14,595 nt of DNA, from NCBI GenBank assembly GCA_003225595.1, contig QIAR01000107.1:1-14595 (forward strand). Direction: 5' to 3'. Within the stretch, counting starts at the first letter, position 1; each line of letters begins with the position of its first letter. Shown piece after piece: positions 1-7,242 of the stretch. The stretch comes from Acidobacteriota bacterium (GTDB lineage Bacteria; Acidobacteriota; Terriglobia; Terriglobales; Acidobacteriaceae). The notes under the pieces were generated by a model, which saw nothing but the letters and a program-made list of their open reading frames with translations, was not told the DNA's origin and did no database searches. The position numbers and the translations under genes were made by a program.

Positions 1-1175
1 TCAGTTCAATCGTTCTGCTGCTGCTGCTGAACATCTCCCACGCGACGGAAAGTTCATACAGCAGCTTTGGAGATGCTTACGGGTACCCCAGTGAGGAATT
101 TGGCCCTACTTCCTATCTCGGGGTAGATATCACTGACGTCTCTGCCGACCGTCTTTCTGTTCTCAAGCTCAAGGAAGAGCGTGGGGTGGAAGTCACCATG
201 GTGGATCAGGATGCTCCCGCCGGAAAGGCCGGCCTTAAGGAGCATGACGTCATTCTCACCATGAACGGCGCCAACATCGAAAGCGGTGCGCAATTGCGCC
301 GCATGATCCATGAGACGCCGCCCGGACGCGTCGTTAACTTCGGCATCAGCCGCGACGGCCAGCCCCTTACGATTAAGGTTCAGCTCTCCGACAAGCGCAA
401 GGCTTTCGCAAAGAACTCCGGGAAGGAATTCAAGTTCGAAGTTCCAGCTCTGCCGCCCGTTCCACCGATGCCCGAATTCGACATGCCGATGTCGGTGGTC
501 GTGGTGCATTCATCCATGCGCAGCGGTCTAGTGGTGGAAAATCTTTCGCCGCAGCTGGGCGAGTTTTTTGGCGCCAAGAATGGGAAGGGTGTCCTGGTAC
601 GCTCCGTCGACAAAGGCAGCCGGGCAGACAAGGCGGGCTTTCGCGCCGGTGACGTAATCGTCCGCGTCAACGATCAAACCGTGCATGACACTAGCGACTT
701 CACCCACGCACTCCGTTCGCGTACCGCGGGCGCCGTAAACGTGGGAATTATTCGCGAGAAGAAAGAGCAGACACTTACATTAACTCTGCCCGAACGCAAA
801 GATGAAGGAGATCTTTTCGAGGAAAGCTTCCAGCTACCCGATCTGGACGCGAAGACCCACATTGACCTGAGCGAAATGCAGTCGGAACTCGCGCGTATGA
901 GACCGCAACTGGAATTGGCGGTTCAGGAGGGGAAACGCGCGCTGGAGGAGGCCCGTCCGACGATCGAGGAGGTCGCGCGCCGCGCCGGGGAAGAAGCTCG
1001 CCGGGAACTCTGCGCGCATCACGAAGAGTTAAGAAAGGCGCAAAAGGAAGTTCGTCAACATACTCGGGAGATGCGCCAGCATGTACTTGAGCAAGGGCGC
1101 CGGCTGCGTGAGGAGCAGGAGAAATACCAGGAAAGGCTAAGGCACGAACTGAAGGGGGACTGGATCGAGATCTAA
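1..1175 (+). CDS. Exported double-PDZ protein with C-terminal coiled coil (5' partial)
   Basis: The reading frame is open from position 3, so the gene begins upstream of the window; the ATG at 186 lies inside the first PDZ domain and is not the start. The first visible codons encode the end of a signal peptide: IVLLLLL followed by a likely cleavage after SHA. Two PDZ domains follow, at about visible residues 38-130 (carrying APAGKAGL and HDVILTMNG) and 178-265 (carrying SRADKAGF and GDVIVRVND). A Pro/Met-rich linker separates them. The last 110 residues or so are charged and heptad-like (EEARRE, REMRQHV, REEQEKYQERL), predicting a long helix or coiled coil. No trypsin-like serine protease triad is visible in this part, so it is probably a periplasmic scaffold or chaperone-like adaptor rather than a complete DegP-type protease; a protease domain upstream is unlikely because the signal peptide directly precedes PDZ1. 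The partner is unknown. Confidence 0.85.
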   Translation, partial: SSIVLLLLLNISHATESSYSSFGDAYGYPSEEFGPTSYLGVDITDVSADRLSVLKLKEERGVEVTMVDQDAPAGKAGLKEHDVILTMNGANIESGAQLRRMIHETPPGRVVNFGISRDGQPLTIKVQLSDKRKAFAKNSGKEFKFEVPALPPVPPMPEFDMPMSVVVVHSSMRSGLVVENLSPQLGEFFGAKNGKGVLVRSVDKGSRADKAGFRAGDVIVRVNDQTVHDTSDFTHALRSRTAGAVNVGIIREKKEQTLTLTLPERKDEGDLFEESFQLPDLDAKTHIDLSEMQSELARMRPQLELAVQEGKRALEEARPTIEEVARRAGEEARRELCAHHEELRKAQKEVRQHTREMRQHVLEQGRRLREEQEKYQERLRHELKGDWIEI

Positions 1176-1189
1176 GGAGTGGAGAAATA

Positions 1190-1206
1190 GCCGAGCCTTG
1201 CTCGGC
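1190..1206. terminator. Small GC-rich hairpin between convergent genes
   Basis: GCCGAG and CTCGGC form a perfect 6-bp stem around a 5-base loop (CCTTG). It lies 15 bases after the PDZ gene stop and about 40 bases beyond the stop of the opposing cyclase gene. The position suits a bidirectional terminator, but neither side has a T-tract, so intrinsic termination is only a guess. Confidence 0.3.
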
Positions 1207-1244
1207 CGGACAGGCGGGTGCCTTTCCTACATATGACAGCTCCA

Positions 1245-2744
1245 TTATCCCCTGCTTCCGTGTGCCCAACCCTTCTGCGCGGTTGGAGCGGGGACAACCA
1301 GGTTTCGACCAGCCTGCTTGGCTGCGTACAATCCAGCATCTGCCGCTTTTACGAGTTCATCCCGGGTGGTCCCGTCCTCAGGGTAGCTCGCGGCACCGGC
1401 GCTGATCGTGACCCGCCGCGGCACCCCAGGAAACTGCCAGGTTTCCACCAGCCGCCGTAGTTTTTCCGCCACGCTTAATGCGTGCTGCGAATTGGTCTGC
1501 GACAGCAACATGGCAAACTCCTCCCCGCCGTAGCGGCACACTACGTCGATCTTGCGCAGTTGCTGATGAAAAATGGATGACACTTGTCGCAACACTTCGT
1601 CCCCTAGCAGGTGGCCGAATTCATCGTTCAAGCGTTTGAAATTATCGATGTCGACCATGATGACGGCCATGCCGGTGTCAAATCGCCGAGCGCGCTCGAT
1701 CTCTTCAGAAATACGCAACTCAAAAAATCGGCGGTTGAAGATTCCCGTCAGACCATCGAGATATGCCAGTTGTTTGACCCGTTCCACATAATGAGCGTTT
1801 TGGATGGCTGTGGCACAAATATCGGCGACCGATTCCAGAGATTGCGTGTCGCCGGATTGGAAGGCGCCGGTTTCGGCGCTGTCCAGAAGCAGCACACCCA
1901 ATGTCTGTCCGAAGGAAACCAGCGGGATACACATGCGTGACCCGGTCTCCGCGTAGAGACCCACATAATCCGGAAGACTGTGCACGTTGTGCTCAATAAC
2001 CGTCTTTCCTGCGGATAGGGCACGTCCCCAAATACCCGCGACCGCCGTGAGTCTTCCACCTTCAAGAATGCGGGGGGTCAAATTTCCGTAATGAGCGCGT
2101 AATACGAGGTCATCTTCTTCGCGCAGCAGCACTGACACATGGCTTACCTGGAACGCCTCCTGAATCAGGGAGCACACCTTCTCCAGTAGTTCCTTAACTT
2201 CCAGCACCGCCGTGGTCTGCTTCGCGATGGCATTGATGGCTTCCAACTGCTGTGCTCTGCGTCGCTCGAGCGAGTAGAGACGTGCGTTTTGCAAAGCCAT
2301 CGAAGCCTGTGTGGAAAACAGTGTCAGCAGATCGATGGTCTCTTTATCGAAAAGATCCAGGTTGTCGCTCTGGCAGTCGAGCACCCCTACTACTTCATCT
2401 CGCACCATCATCGGAATTGCCAGCTCAGACCGCGTGGTTTTGGCGGAGGAGATGTAACGCGGATCCTTGGTTACGTCCGGAACGTAGAGCGGCCGCTTCT
2501 TTTTCGCCGCGATGCCCGTGATGCCGTGGCCGACCGGCAAGCGGAGTTTGTCGTGTCCGTCGTCCCAGCCGATCTGGCTGCGCACGCAGAGTTCCTGGGT
2601 TTCCTTATCCAGCAAGAGGATTGCGACGTTCTGCAGATGAAAGTAATCCCGCGCAATCACCAGGATCCGCTGCAAGACTTCGTCCAGGTCAAAGGTGGAG
2701 AGCACCGCCTGGCTGGCGTCGTAAAGGATCGCGATCTTTTGCAT
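1245..2744 (-). CDS. GAF-GAF-GGDEF diguanylate cyclase
   Basis: A predicted cytoplasmic sensor enzyme of 499 residues that makes cyclic di-GMP from two GTP. Two GAF sensor domains lie at about residues 15-155 and 180-318, each with the typical SELAIPM or SRMCIPL core strand. The GGDEF domain covers about 328-487: DGLTGIFNRR at 330-339, metal-binding aspartates in VDIDNFK at 363-369, and the active-site loop GGEEF at 406-410. RKID at 397-400 lies exactly five residues before GGEEF, as in the product-inhibition I-site (RxxD), so feedback inhibition is expected. No membrane segment or EAL domain is seen. The ATG start is favoured because an in-frame TAG sits five codons upstream; there is no Shine-Dalgarno sequence, and a TAGAAT box lies 12 bases before the ATG. 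The GAF ligands cannot be read from sequence. It is convergent with the PDZ gene and divergent from the DUF6496 gene. Confidence 0.95.
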   Translation of the reverse strand: MQKIAILYDASQAVLSTFDLDEVLQRILVIARDYFHLQNVAILLLDKETQELCVRSQIGWDDGHDKLRLPVGHGITGIAAKKKRPLYVPDVTKDPRYISSAKTTRSELAIPMMVRDEVVGVLDCQSDNLDLFDKETIDLLTLFSTQASMALQNARLYSLERRRAQQLEAINAIAKQTTAVLEVKELLEKVCSLIQEAFQVSHVSVLLREEDDLVLRAHYGNLTPRILEGGRLTAVAGIWGRALSAGKTVIEHNVHSLPDYVGLYAETGSRMCIPLVSFGQTLGVLLLDSAETGAFQSGDTQSLESVADICATAIQNAHYVERVKQLAYLDGLTGIFNRRFFELRISEEIERARRFDTGMAVIMVDIDNFKRLNDEFGHLLGDEVLRQVSSIFHQQLRKIDVVCRYGGEEFAMLLSQTNSQHALSVAEKLRRLVETWQFPGVPRRVTISAGAASYPEDGTTRDELVKAADAGLYAAKQAGRNLVVPAPTAQKGWAHGSRG

Positions 2745-2756
2745 GTGGCTTGCCGG

Positions 2757-2762
2757 ATTCTA
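2757..2762 (-). promoter_or_regulatory. -10-like box just upstream of the cyclase start
   Basis: TAGAAT (5 of 6 matches to TATAAT) ends 12 bases before the ATG at 2744. No convincing -35 box is seen. It would give a very short or absent leader, in keeping with the lack of a Shine-Dalgarno sequence. Confidence 0.3.
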
Positions 2763-2920
2763 CCCCGCGGCGACAACGGTACCGAGGTTCCCAAAGTAAC
2801 CTGTCCGATGGCGTTCCGTTCCAGCATACCGATACAGGAATCTCCTGACCCAAATTACAGCATGTGCTCGATTGGACTTTTGACAATTGACAGCTAATGT
2901 GCAAACCAAAGAGAGACTAT

Positions 2921-3427
2921 ATGCCTGAGAAAGAGACCACTGAACGCGCTCGGGAAGATGCCCGCGAAGGAAAGTCACCCAGCACGCAGGCCGGTGAGTT
3001 CGTCCGCGAAGAAATACACCATGTCCGCGAGGGCAAGCACGGCGCTCGCTCTCCCCAGCAAGCCATCGCGATCGGGCTCTCGAAAGCGCGCCGGGCCGGC
3101 GTAAAGCTGTCGCCACCGAAAAAGGGAAAGGCCTCGGCCAGAACCCGCAAGCAGGCCACGCGCGACTATCGGAAGGGGCAGCCGGGTTCGCGGCAGAGAA
3201 GCTCAAGCCGCCGATCCAGCCCAAGGCGTAACGCACTCAAACGTGAAGGCCGCCAGGCGGCATCGCACGAAGCGTTGTCCAAGCAGGCTCGCAGTGCCGC
3301 ACATCGCCGGAGTTCTTCCTCCCGGCGCCAAGCCGCTCAAAAAGCTGCGAGAACCAAAGGCCGGGCTGGACGTCAGCAAGCCGCCCGCAAGGCGGCTCGT
3401 ACCCGCAGATCAGATCGCAGGGCATAG
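2921..3427 (+). CDS. DUF6496-type small basic protein with histone-like tail
   Basis: A 168-residue protein. The first 75 residues resemble the DUF6496 family as I recall it (GKSPSTQAGEFVREEI, then QAIAIGLSKARRAGVKL), which has no known function. The remaining 90 residues are almost only Arg, Ala, Lys, Ser and Gln, with repeated motifs such as RRQAAQKAARTKGR and RQQAARKAARTRR, like histone H1-type or AlgP-like tails; binding to nucleic acid is inferred. The start at 2921 is chosen over an ATG at 2897 because GAGAG (2911-2915) lies five bases before it, while the earlier ATG has no ribosome binding site. No signal peptide or membrane segment is present, so it should be cytoplasmic. It stands alone, divergent from the cyclase gene and convergent with a small membrane protein. 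Confidence 0.85.
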   Translation: MPEKETTERAREDAREGKSPSTQAGEFVREEIHHVREGKHGARSPQQAIAIGLSKARRAGVKLSPPKKGKASARTRKQATRDYRKGQPGSRQRSSSRRSSPRRNALKREGRQAASHEALSKQARSAAHRRSSSSRRQAAQKAARTKGRAGRQQAARKAARTRRSDRRA

Positions 3428-3540
3428 GGCCGAGAGAGGGGAGTTGGGACTGCCTTGCCACTCTCATAAAACAGAGCAGGTTTGTAACGCCAACCAGGGC
3501 GACTGTCCTCAGGTGGTTTGGAGCGGGACCAATCGTTGCA

Positions 3541-3756
3541 CTAATGCTGTCCACGCCGACTAGCGATCATCTTCACGATCCCAAACGCGACCAGGCAAAA
3601 CCAGAAATCCACGATCATTCCCAGGTCCCACGATCGAAATAGCCCATGCCGGGCCCGAGGCGGCAGATGGGGCATGAGCAAGAAGTAAGCGGCATTGCCA
3701 ACCAGCACCGCGATTAAAGCCTGCACGAAATTTCCAAACGCTGATTGTTTCGGCAT
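3541..3756 (-). CDS. Small two-helix membrane protein, function unknown
   Basis: A 71-residue protein that I do not recognise. Two hydrophobic stretches, about residues 8-28 (FGNFVQALIAVLVGNAAYFLL) and 46-65 (MIVDFWFCLVAFGIVKMIAS), are joined by a short basic and proline-containing loop (PHLPPRARHG), suggesting a hairpin inner-membrane protein. The reading frame extends upstream to 3828, but those extra 24 residues are Arg/Leu-rich and would run toward recG, so the ATG at 3756 is preferred. There is no strong ribosome binding site. The frame is short, yet the clean amphipathic layout and the conventional composition make chance unlikely. It is divergent from recG, with about 80 bases between the two starts. 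Confidence 0.6.
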   Translation of the reverse strand: MPKQSAFGNFVQALIAVLVGNAAYFLLMPHLPPRARHGLFRSWDLGMIVDFWFCLVAFGIVKMIASRRGQH

Positions 3757-3819
3757 GGCCAATCCATGCAGTGAGAGGCGTCTTCGCCGGAGCAGCAACG
3801 AGCGTGCCCCGCTCCGTCC

Positions 3820-3828
3820 TGCTAACAT
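3820..3828 (+). promoter_or_regulatory. Extended -10-like element before recG
   Basis: TGC followed by TAACAT matches the extended -10 layout (TGnTAnnAT) and ends 8 bases before the chosen recG ATG at 3837. There is no Shine-Dalgarno sequence between the two, so a leaderless recG mRNA is possible. Confidence 0.3.
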
Positions 3829-3836
3829 CCCTTCAG

Positions 3837-6071
3837 ATGCTCGAACTGACCACCCCCGTCCAGTACGTTAAGGGCATCGGCCCGCGCCTGGCTGAGGTTC
3901 TGGCCACCAAAGGTATTCTCACAACCGACGACCTGCTCCACTACCTGCCTTTCCGGTACGAGGACCGTCTGAATCCGCGTGCGATCGCGCAGCTCCGCCC
4001 CGGGGAAATGGCCACGCTCATCGCCGAAGTTCGCACGTCAGGGCTTTTCCGCACACGCCGCATGCCCATATTTGAGATGACAGCGGGGCAGGGCAGAACC
4101 AGGCTCAAGTGCATCTGGTTTAATGGGACGTACCTGCAAGGCAAATTCAAGCCGGGCCAGATGGTCGCACTGTACGGCAAGGTTGACGTTGATCGCAGCG
4201 GTGAACTCCAGATTGTACAGCCACAATTTGAAATCCTGGGAGATCCCGGCGAGGAGGGCGCATCCGAAGCCACCGAACAGAAGCTGGCGGCCTCTCTCGA
4301 AGTTGGTCGCATCGTGCCCATCTATGGGGCCGCTGGCCAGGGGCGGCTCACGTCTCGCTGGTTCCGCCGCATCATCCACGCCGCCCTTGAGAATCTCACA
4401 CCCAACCTGTCCGACCCCATTCCCGCCATGGTCCGAAATCGCATGGGGCTCATCTGCCCGCGCGAAGCGCTTTGGAAAGTACATTGGCCAGATCCTGGCG
4501 AAAGCCTGCAAGAGCTGCAATCCTCGCGCACGCCCGCCCACTCCCGGCTTATTTTTGAGGAATTGTTCTTCATCGAACTAGGGCTGGAGCTCAAGCGCCG
4601 GGAGCAGAAAGCAGAGACGGGTATCGCTTTCCGATTAGACGATCGAGTGCGTGGAGCAATCAAGAAGATCCTCCCTTTTCACCCGACCACCGCGCAGAAG
4701 CGTGTGCTGAGGGAAATTGCTTCAGACATGGAGAAACCTTCTCCCATGCGGCGTCTCCTGCAAGGGGATGTCGGCTCCGGCAAAACAATCGTCGCTTTCG
4801 AAGCTGCCATTATTGCCATTGAGAACGGGTATCAGGTCGCGCTGATGGCACCCACGGAAATTCTTGCTCAGCAGCATTATTTTTCCGCGCGGCAGATCCT
4901 TGAAAATGCCGGCTATCGAATCGTGCTGCTCACGGGCTCGTTGGAGCAGGACCGCAAACAGAAGGTGCGGCGCCACATCGCACAAGGCAACGCCCATCTC
5001 GTTATCGGCACGCATGCCTTGATCGAAGAGAAAGTCGAGTTCGCGAAACTGGGTCTCGTGATCGTAGATGAGCAACACCGGTTCGGCGTAATGCAGAGGC
5101 TGAAGCTGATGAAGAAGTCGGGCGACGCGGATGCCGATAACCGAACTGCGCTCGAGTCGACGGGCGGGGATTCCCGTCCCCACACGAGCCTCGCGGACGC
5201 CCATCCCTACACGGCCGCGGAACCCGACGTCCTAGTGATGACCGCCACTCCCATCCCGCGGAGCCTTGCGCTCACGATTTATGGCGACCTTGATCTGAGT
5301 GCTCTTGACGAGATGCCTCCGGGGCGCACGCCTATCGTGACGCGACGTGTTTCGGATGAGCGCTCCGAGGAAGTGTGGGAATTTGTTCGCAAGCAGGTTG
5401 TTGCCGGACATCAGGCCTACATTGTGTATCCGGTTATCGAGGAAAGCGAAGAGAGCGAACTGAAGGCTGCCATCAAGATGTACAAGGAGATGAGCAAACA
5501 TATCTTCCCCGACCTGCGTGTCGGCTTGTTGCACGGACGCCTCGATCCTGACGAAAAAGAGAACGTGATGAAACTCTTTCAAAAAGGAGAAATCAGTGTT
5601 CTCGTTTCTACGACGGTAATTGAAGTGGGCGTAGACGTGTCCAACGCTACCATCATGGTTGTCGAACACGCCGAGCGCTTCGGACTATCCCAACTGCATC
5701 AATTACGAGGACGCATCGGGCGAGGCGCCGCAAAGTCGTATTGCATTCTGATGACTGGTGGCAAGATATCTGAGGAAGGGCAGCGCCGGCTGGACGCAAT
5801 GGCCCGCACCAATGACGGCTTTCAAATCGCGGAACTCGATCTTGAGCTCCGTGGCCCGGGAGAGTTTTTTGGCACGCGTCAGGCGGGGATGCCAAGTTTC
5901 CAGGTTGCCAATCTCATCCGCGATCGCCAGATCCTCGAGGCCGCCAAGCGCGAGGCGGCTTCCGTGCTGGGCGGCCCGAATTCCGAAATATCGCAGCAAG
6001 AAATCAACCGGGCCCTTTGCCATATGCGCACTCGCTGGCAGTACACATACGGACTCGTAGAAGTCGGCTGA
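3837..6071 (+). CDS. recG: ATP-dependent DNA helicase RecG
   Basis: Superfamily 2 helicase that reverses stalled replication forks and migrates branched DNA. From the chosen start it has 744 residues. The N-terminal wedge/OB region (about 1-270) includes VKGIGPRLAEVL near residue 11 and an OB fold near 55-135. Motif I, GDVGSGKT, is at 310-317; motif II, DEQH, at 411-414; motif III, TATP, at 469-472; motif VI, QLRGRIGRG, at 622-630. The RecG-specific end GPGEFFGTRQAG is at 673-684. An earlier GTG at 3771 is open in frame, but homologues start near the MLELTTPVQYVKGIG sequence, and neither start has a clear Shine-Dalgarno site. Between motifs II and III the protein carries about 28 residues more than E. 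coli RecG (see separate entry). All motifs are intact, so the gene should be functional. It is followed by lipA after 161 bases. Confidence 0.97.
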   Translation: MLELTTPVQYVKGIGPRLAEVLATKGILTTDDLLHYLPFRYEDRLNPRAIAQLRPGEMATLIAEVRTSGLFRTRRMPIFEMTAGQGRTRLKCIWFNGTYLQGKFKPGQMVALYGKVDVDRSGELQIVQPQFEILGDPGEEGASEATEQKLAASLEVGRIVPIYGAAGQGRLTSRWFRRIIHAALENLTPNLSDPIPAMVRNRMGLICPREALWKVHWPDPGESLQELQSSRTPAHSRLIFEELFFIELGLELKRREQKAETGIAFRLDDRVRGAIKKILPFHPTTAQKRVLREIASDMEKPSPMRRLLQGDVGSGKTIVAFEAAIIAIENGYQVALMAPTEILAQQHYFSARQILENAGYRIVLLTGSLEQDRKQKVRRHIAQGNAHLVIGTHALIEEKVEFAKLGLVIVDEQHRFGVMQRLKLMKKSGDADADNRTALESTGGDSRPHTSLADAHPYTAAEPDVLVMTATPIPRSLALTIYGDLDLSALDEMPPGRTPIVTRRVSDERSEEVWEFVRKQVVAGHQAYIVYPVIEESEESELKAAIKMYKEMSKHIFPDLRVGLLHGRLDPDEKENVMKLFQKGEISVLVSTTVIEVGVDVSNATIMVVEHAERFGLSQLHQLRGRIGRGAAKSYCILMTGGKISEEGQRRLDAMARTNDGFQIAELDLELRGPGEFFGTRQAGMPSFQVANLIRDRQILEAAKREAASVLGGPNSEISQQEINRALCHMRTRWQYTYGLVEVG
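5124..5222 (+). other. Extra low-complexity segment inside RecG
   Basis: Residues about 430-462 lie between helicase motif II and motif III. They are rich in Asp, Ala, Thr, Ser and His-Pro pairs (for example GGDSRPHTSLADAHPY) and look unlike the rest of RecG. E. coli RecG has about 16 residues between QRL and MTATPIPR; here there are 44. The DNA contains GGGGA-TTCCCG-TCCCC, a 5-bp inverted repeat. The reading frame stays open and the flanking motifs are intact. It may be an in-frame inserted repeat or a naturally variable surface loop. Confidence 0.55.
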
Positions 6072-6217
6072 TCGGCGTATCGCTTCGCGATGGAGGCGTT
6101 TAATCGCTGGTCGGCAGACGGCAGTTAGTGCGCGGGTGGCAAGCTCCCGTCACTCGAAAGCGCCAACTAGCACTCATTTCCCGACCTGCGCCCCTACTAT
6201 CAGCTGAGGGGACCGAG

Positions 6218-6223
6218 TAAAAT
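6218..6223 (+). promoter_or_regulatory. -10-like box before lipA
   Basis: TAAAAT (5 of 6 matches to TATAAT) ends 9 bases before the lipA ATG. No Shine-Dalgarno sequence is present in the intervening ATCAAAAATAC-type stretch, and no clear -35 is seen. An inverted repeat CCCCT/AGGGG (about 6191-6211) lies just upstream. Confidence 0.4.
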
Positions 6224-6232
6224 CAAAAATAC

Positions 6233-7162
6233 ATGGCGAGTGTGTCACAACTCGTGCAGATTGAGTTGAGTCCGAGGATGCCGCAGCCGAAACCGGCATG
6301 GCTGAAGGCGCGTGCGCCGGTTGGAGAGAATTTCCATCAGCTTAAGAAATTGGCTCGTGCCCTAGGACTGCACACAGTATGTGAGTCGGCGCAATGTCCT
6401 AATATTGGGGAGTGCTGGAACCATCGCACCGCTACTTTTATGTTGCTGGGCGACATCTGTACCCGGCGGTGTGGTTTCTGCGCCGTGCCTAAAGGCAGGC
6501 CGCTGCCGATCGACTGGGATGAGCCGCGCCGTGTGGCTGAAGCAGTGGCGACGCTTGGCTTGAAGCATGCGGTAGTGACTAGCGTGAACCGCGATGATGA
6601 CAACATTGGCGGAGCGAAAGTTTTTGCGGACACTATTCGGCAGATTCGGGAGCTTACGCCTGAATGCCGGGTCGAAGTCCTGATTCCTGATTTCCAGGGT
6701 ATGGATGAAGCTTTGCGTATAGTTCTGGACGCCGGGCCAAACGTGCTCAACCACAATACGGAGACAGTGCCACGTCTGTATCGCGTGGTGCGTTCGGGTG
6801 CACGCTATGAGCGCACTCTACGGCTTTTGGAAAATGCCAAGACGTTTTCTCCGGGCATGGTGACAAAGAGTGGTGTGATGGTCGGATTAGGTGAGACCAT
6901 CTCGGAATTGGTGGAAGTTTTCCGTGACCTTGGGATACGCGGCGTGGATATTCTGACTGTCGGCCAATACCTTCGCCCATCGCGCGACCACTTGCCGATT
7001 GCGCGATTCTACACGCCGGAAGAGTTTGGCTATCTGAAACAAGAGGCGCTGCGCTTCGGCTTCCGTCACGTCGAGTCAGGCCCACTGGTTCGCTCCAGTT
7101 ATCACGCGCACGAGCAGGTCGACGCAACGTCGGCTGGGCGGCAGGTTGCAGGTCGCGGGTGA
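6233..7162 (+). CDS. lipA: Lipoyl synthase (radical SAM)
   Basis: Inserts two sulfur atoms into the octanoyl chain on lipoyl domains of pyruvate and 2-oxoglutarate dehydrogenases and the glycine cleavage H protein. The auxiliary 4Fe-4S cluster ligands are C50, C55 and C61 (CESAQCPNIGEC) and the radical SAM cluster ligands are C76, C80 and C83 (CTRRCGFC). The C-terminal RSSYHA, residues 287-292, supplies the conserved serine ligand of the auxiliary cluster. VTSVNRDD and the NHNTETVPRLY segment are also typical. At 309 residues it has normal length. The ATG has no Shine-Dalgarno site but a TAAAAT box 9 bases upstream. lipB is not in the window, so this copy is not in a lipAB operon here. The stop is 80 bases from the convergent MlaD-family gene. 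Confidence 0.97.
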   Translation: MASVSQLVQIELSPRMPQPKPAWLKARAPVGENFHQLKKLARALGLHTVCESAQCPNIGECWNHRTATFMLLGDICTRRCGFCAVPKGRPLPIDWDEPRRVAEAVATLGLKHAVVTSVNRDDDNIGGAKVFADTIRQIRELTPECRVEVLIPDFQGMDEALRIVLDAGPNVLNHNTETVPRLYRVVRSGARYERTLRLLENAKTFSPGMVTKSGVMVGLGETISELVEVFRDLGIRGVDILTVGQYLRPSRDHLPIARFYTPEEFGYLKQEALRFGFRHVESGPLVRSSYHAHEQVDATSAGRQVAGRG

Positions 7163-7242
7163 GATGCAATCCTGTTGATGACGCAATGGGCTGACTCTGT
7201 TGGCAGTCGACGCGCGGCCGCCCCTCCTAGGGAGCAAATTTC

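Noticed and set aside
2880..2892. Two overlapping TTGACA hexamers before the DUF6496 gene
   Set aside because: They are perfect -35 matches, but no acceptable -10 hexamer is found 15-19 bases downstream of either one.
2289..2897. A 202-codon open frame on the plus strand
   Set aside because: It is antisense to the GAF domains of the cyclase, which have clear family motifs.
3243..3563. A 106-codon plus-strand frame overlapping the end of the DUF6496 gene
   Set aside because: It is a shifted frame of the repetitive basic tail and has no own ribosome binding site or domain.
6079..6091. ATCGC-TTC-GCGAT hairpin just after the recG stop as a terminator
   Set aside because: The stem is only five base pairs with a three-base loop and no T-tract follows.
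7160..7242. Readthrough of the lipA TGA as selenocysteine, suggested by selA nearby
   Set aside because: The downstream frame is open, but LipA is complete at its conserved C-terminus and the extension would run antisense into the MlaD gene without any homology.
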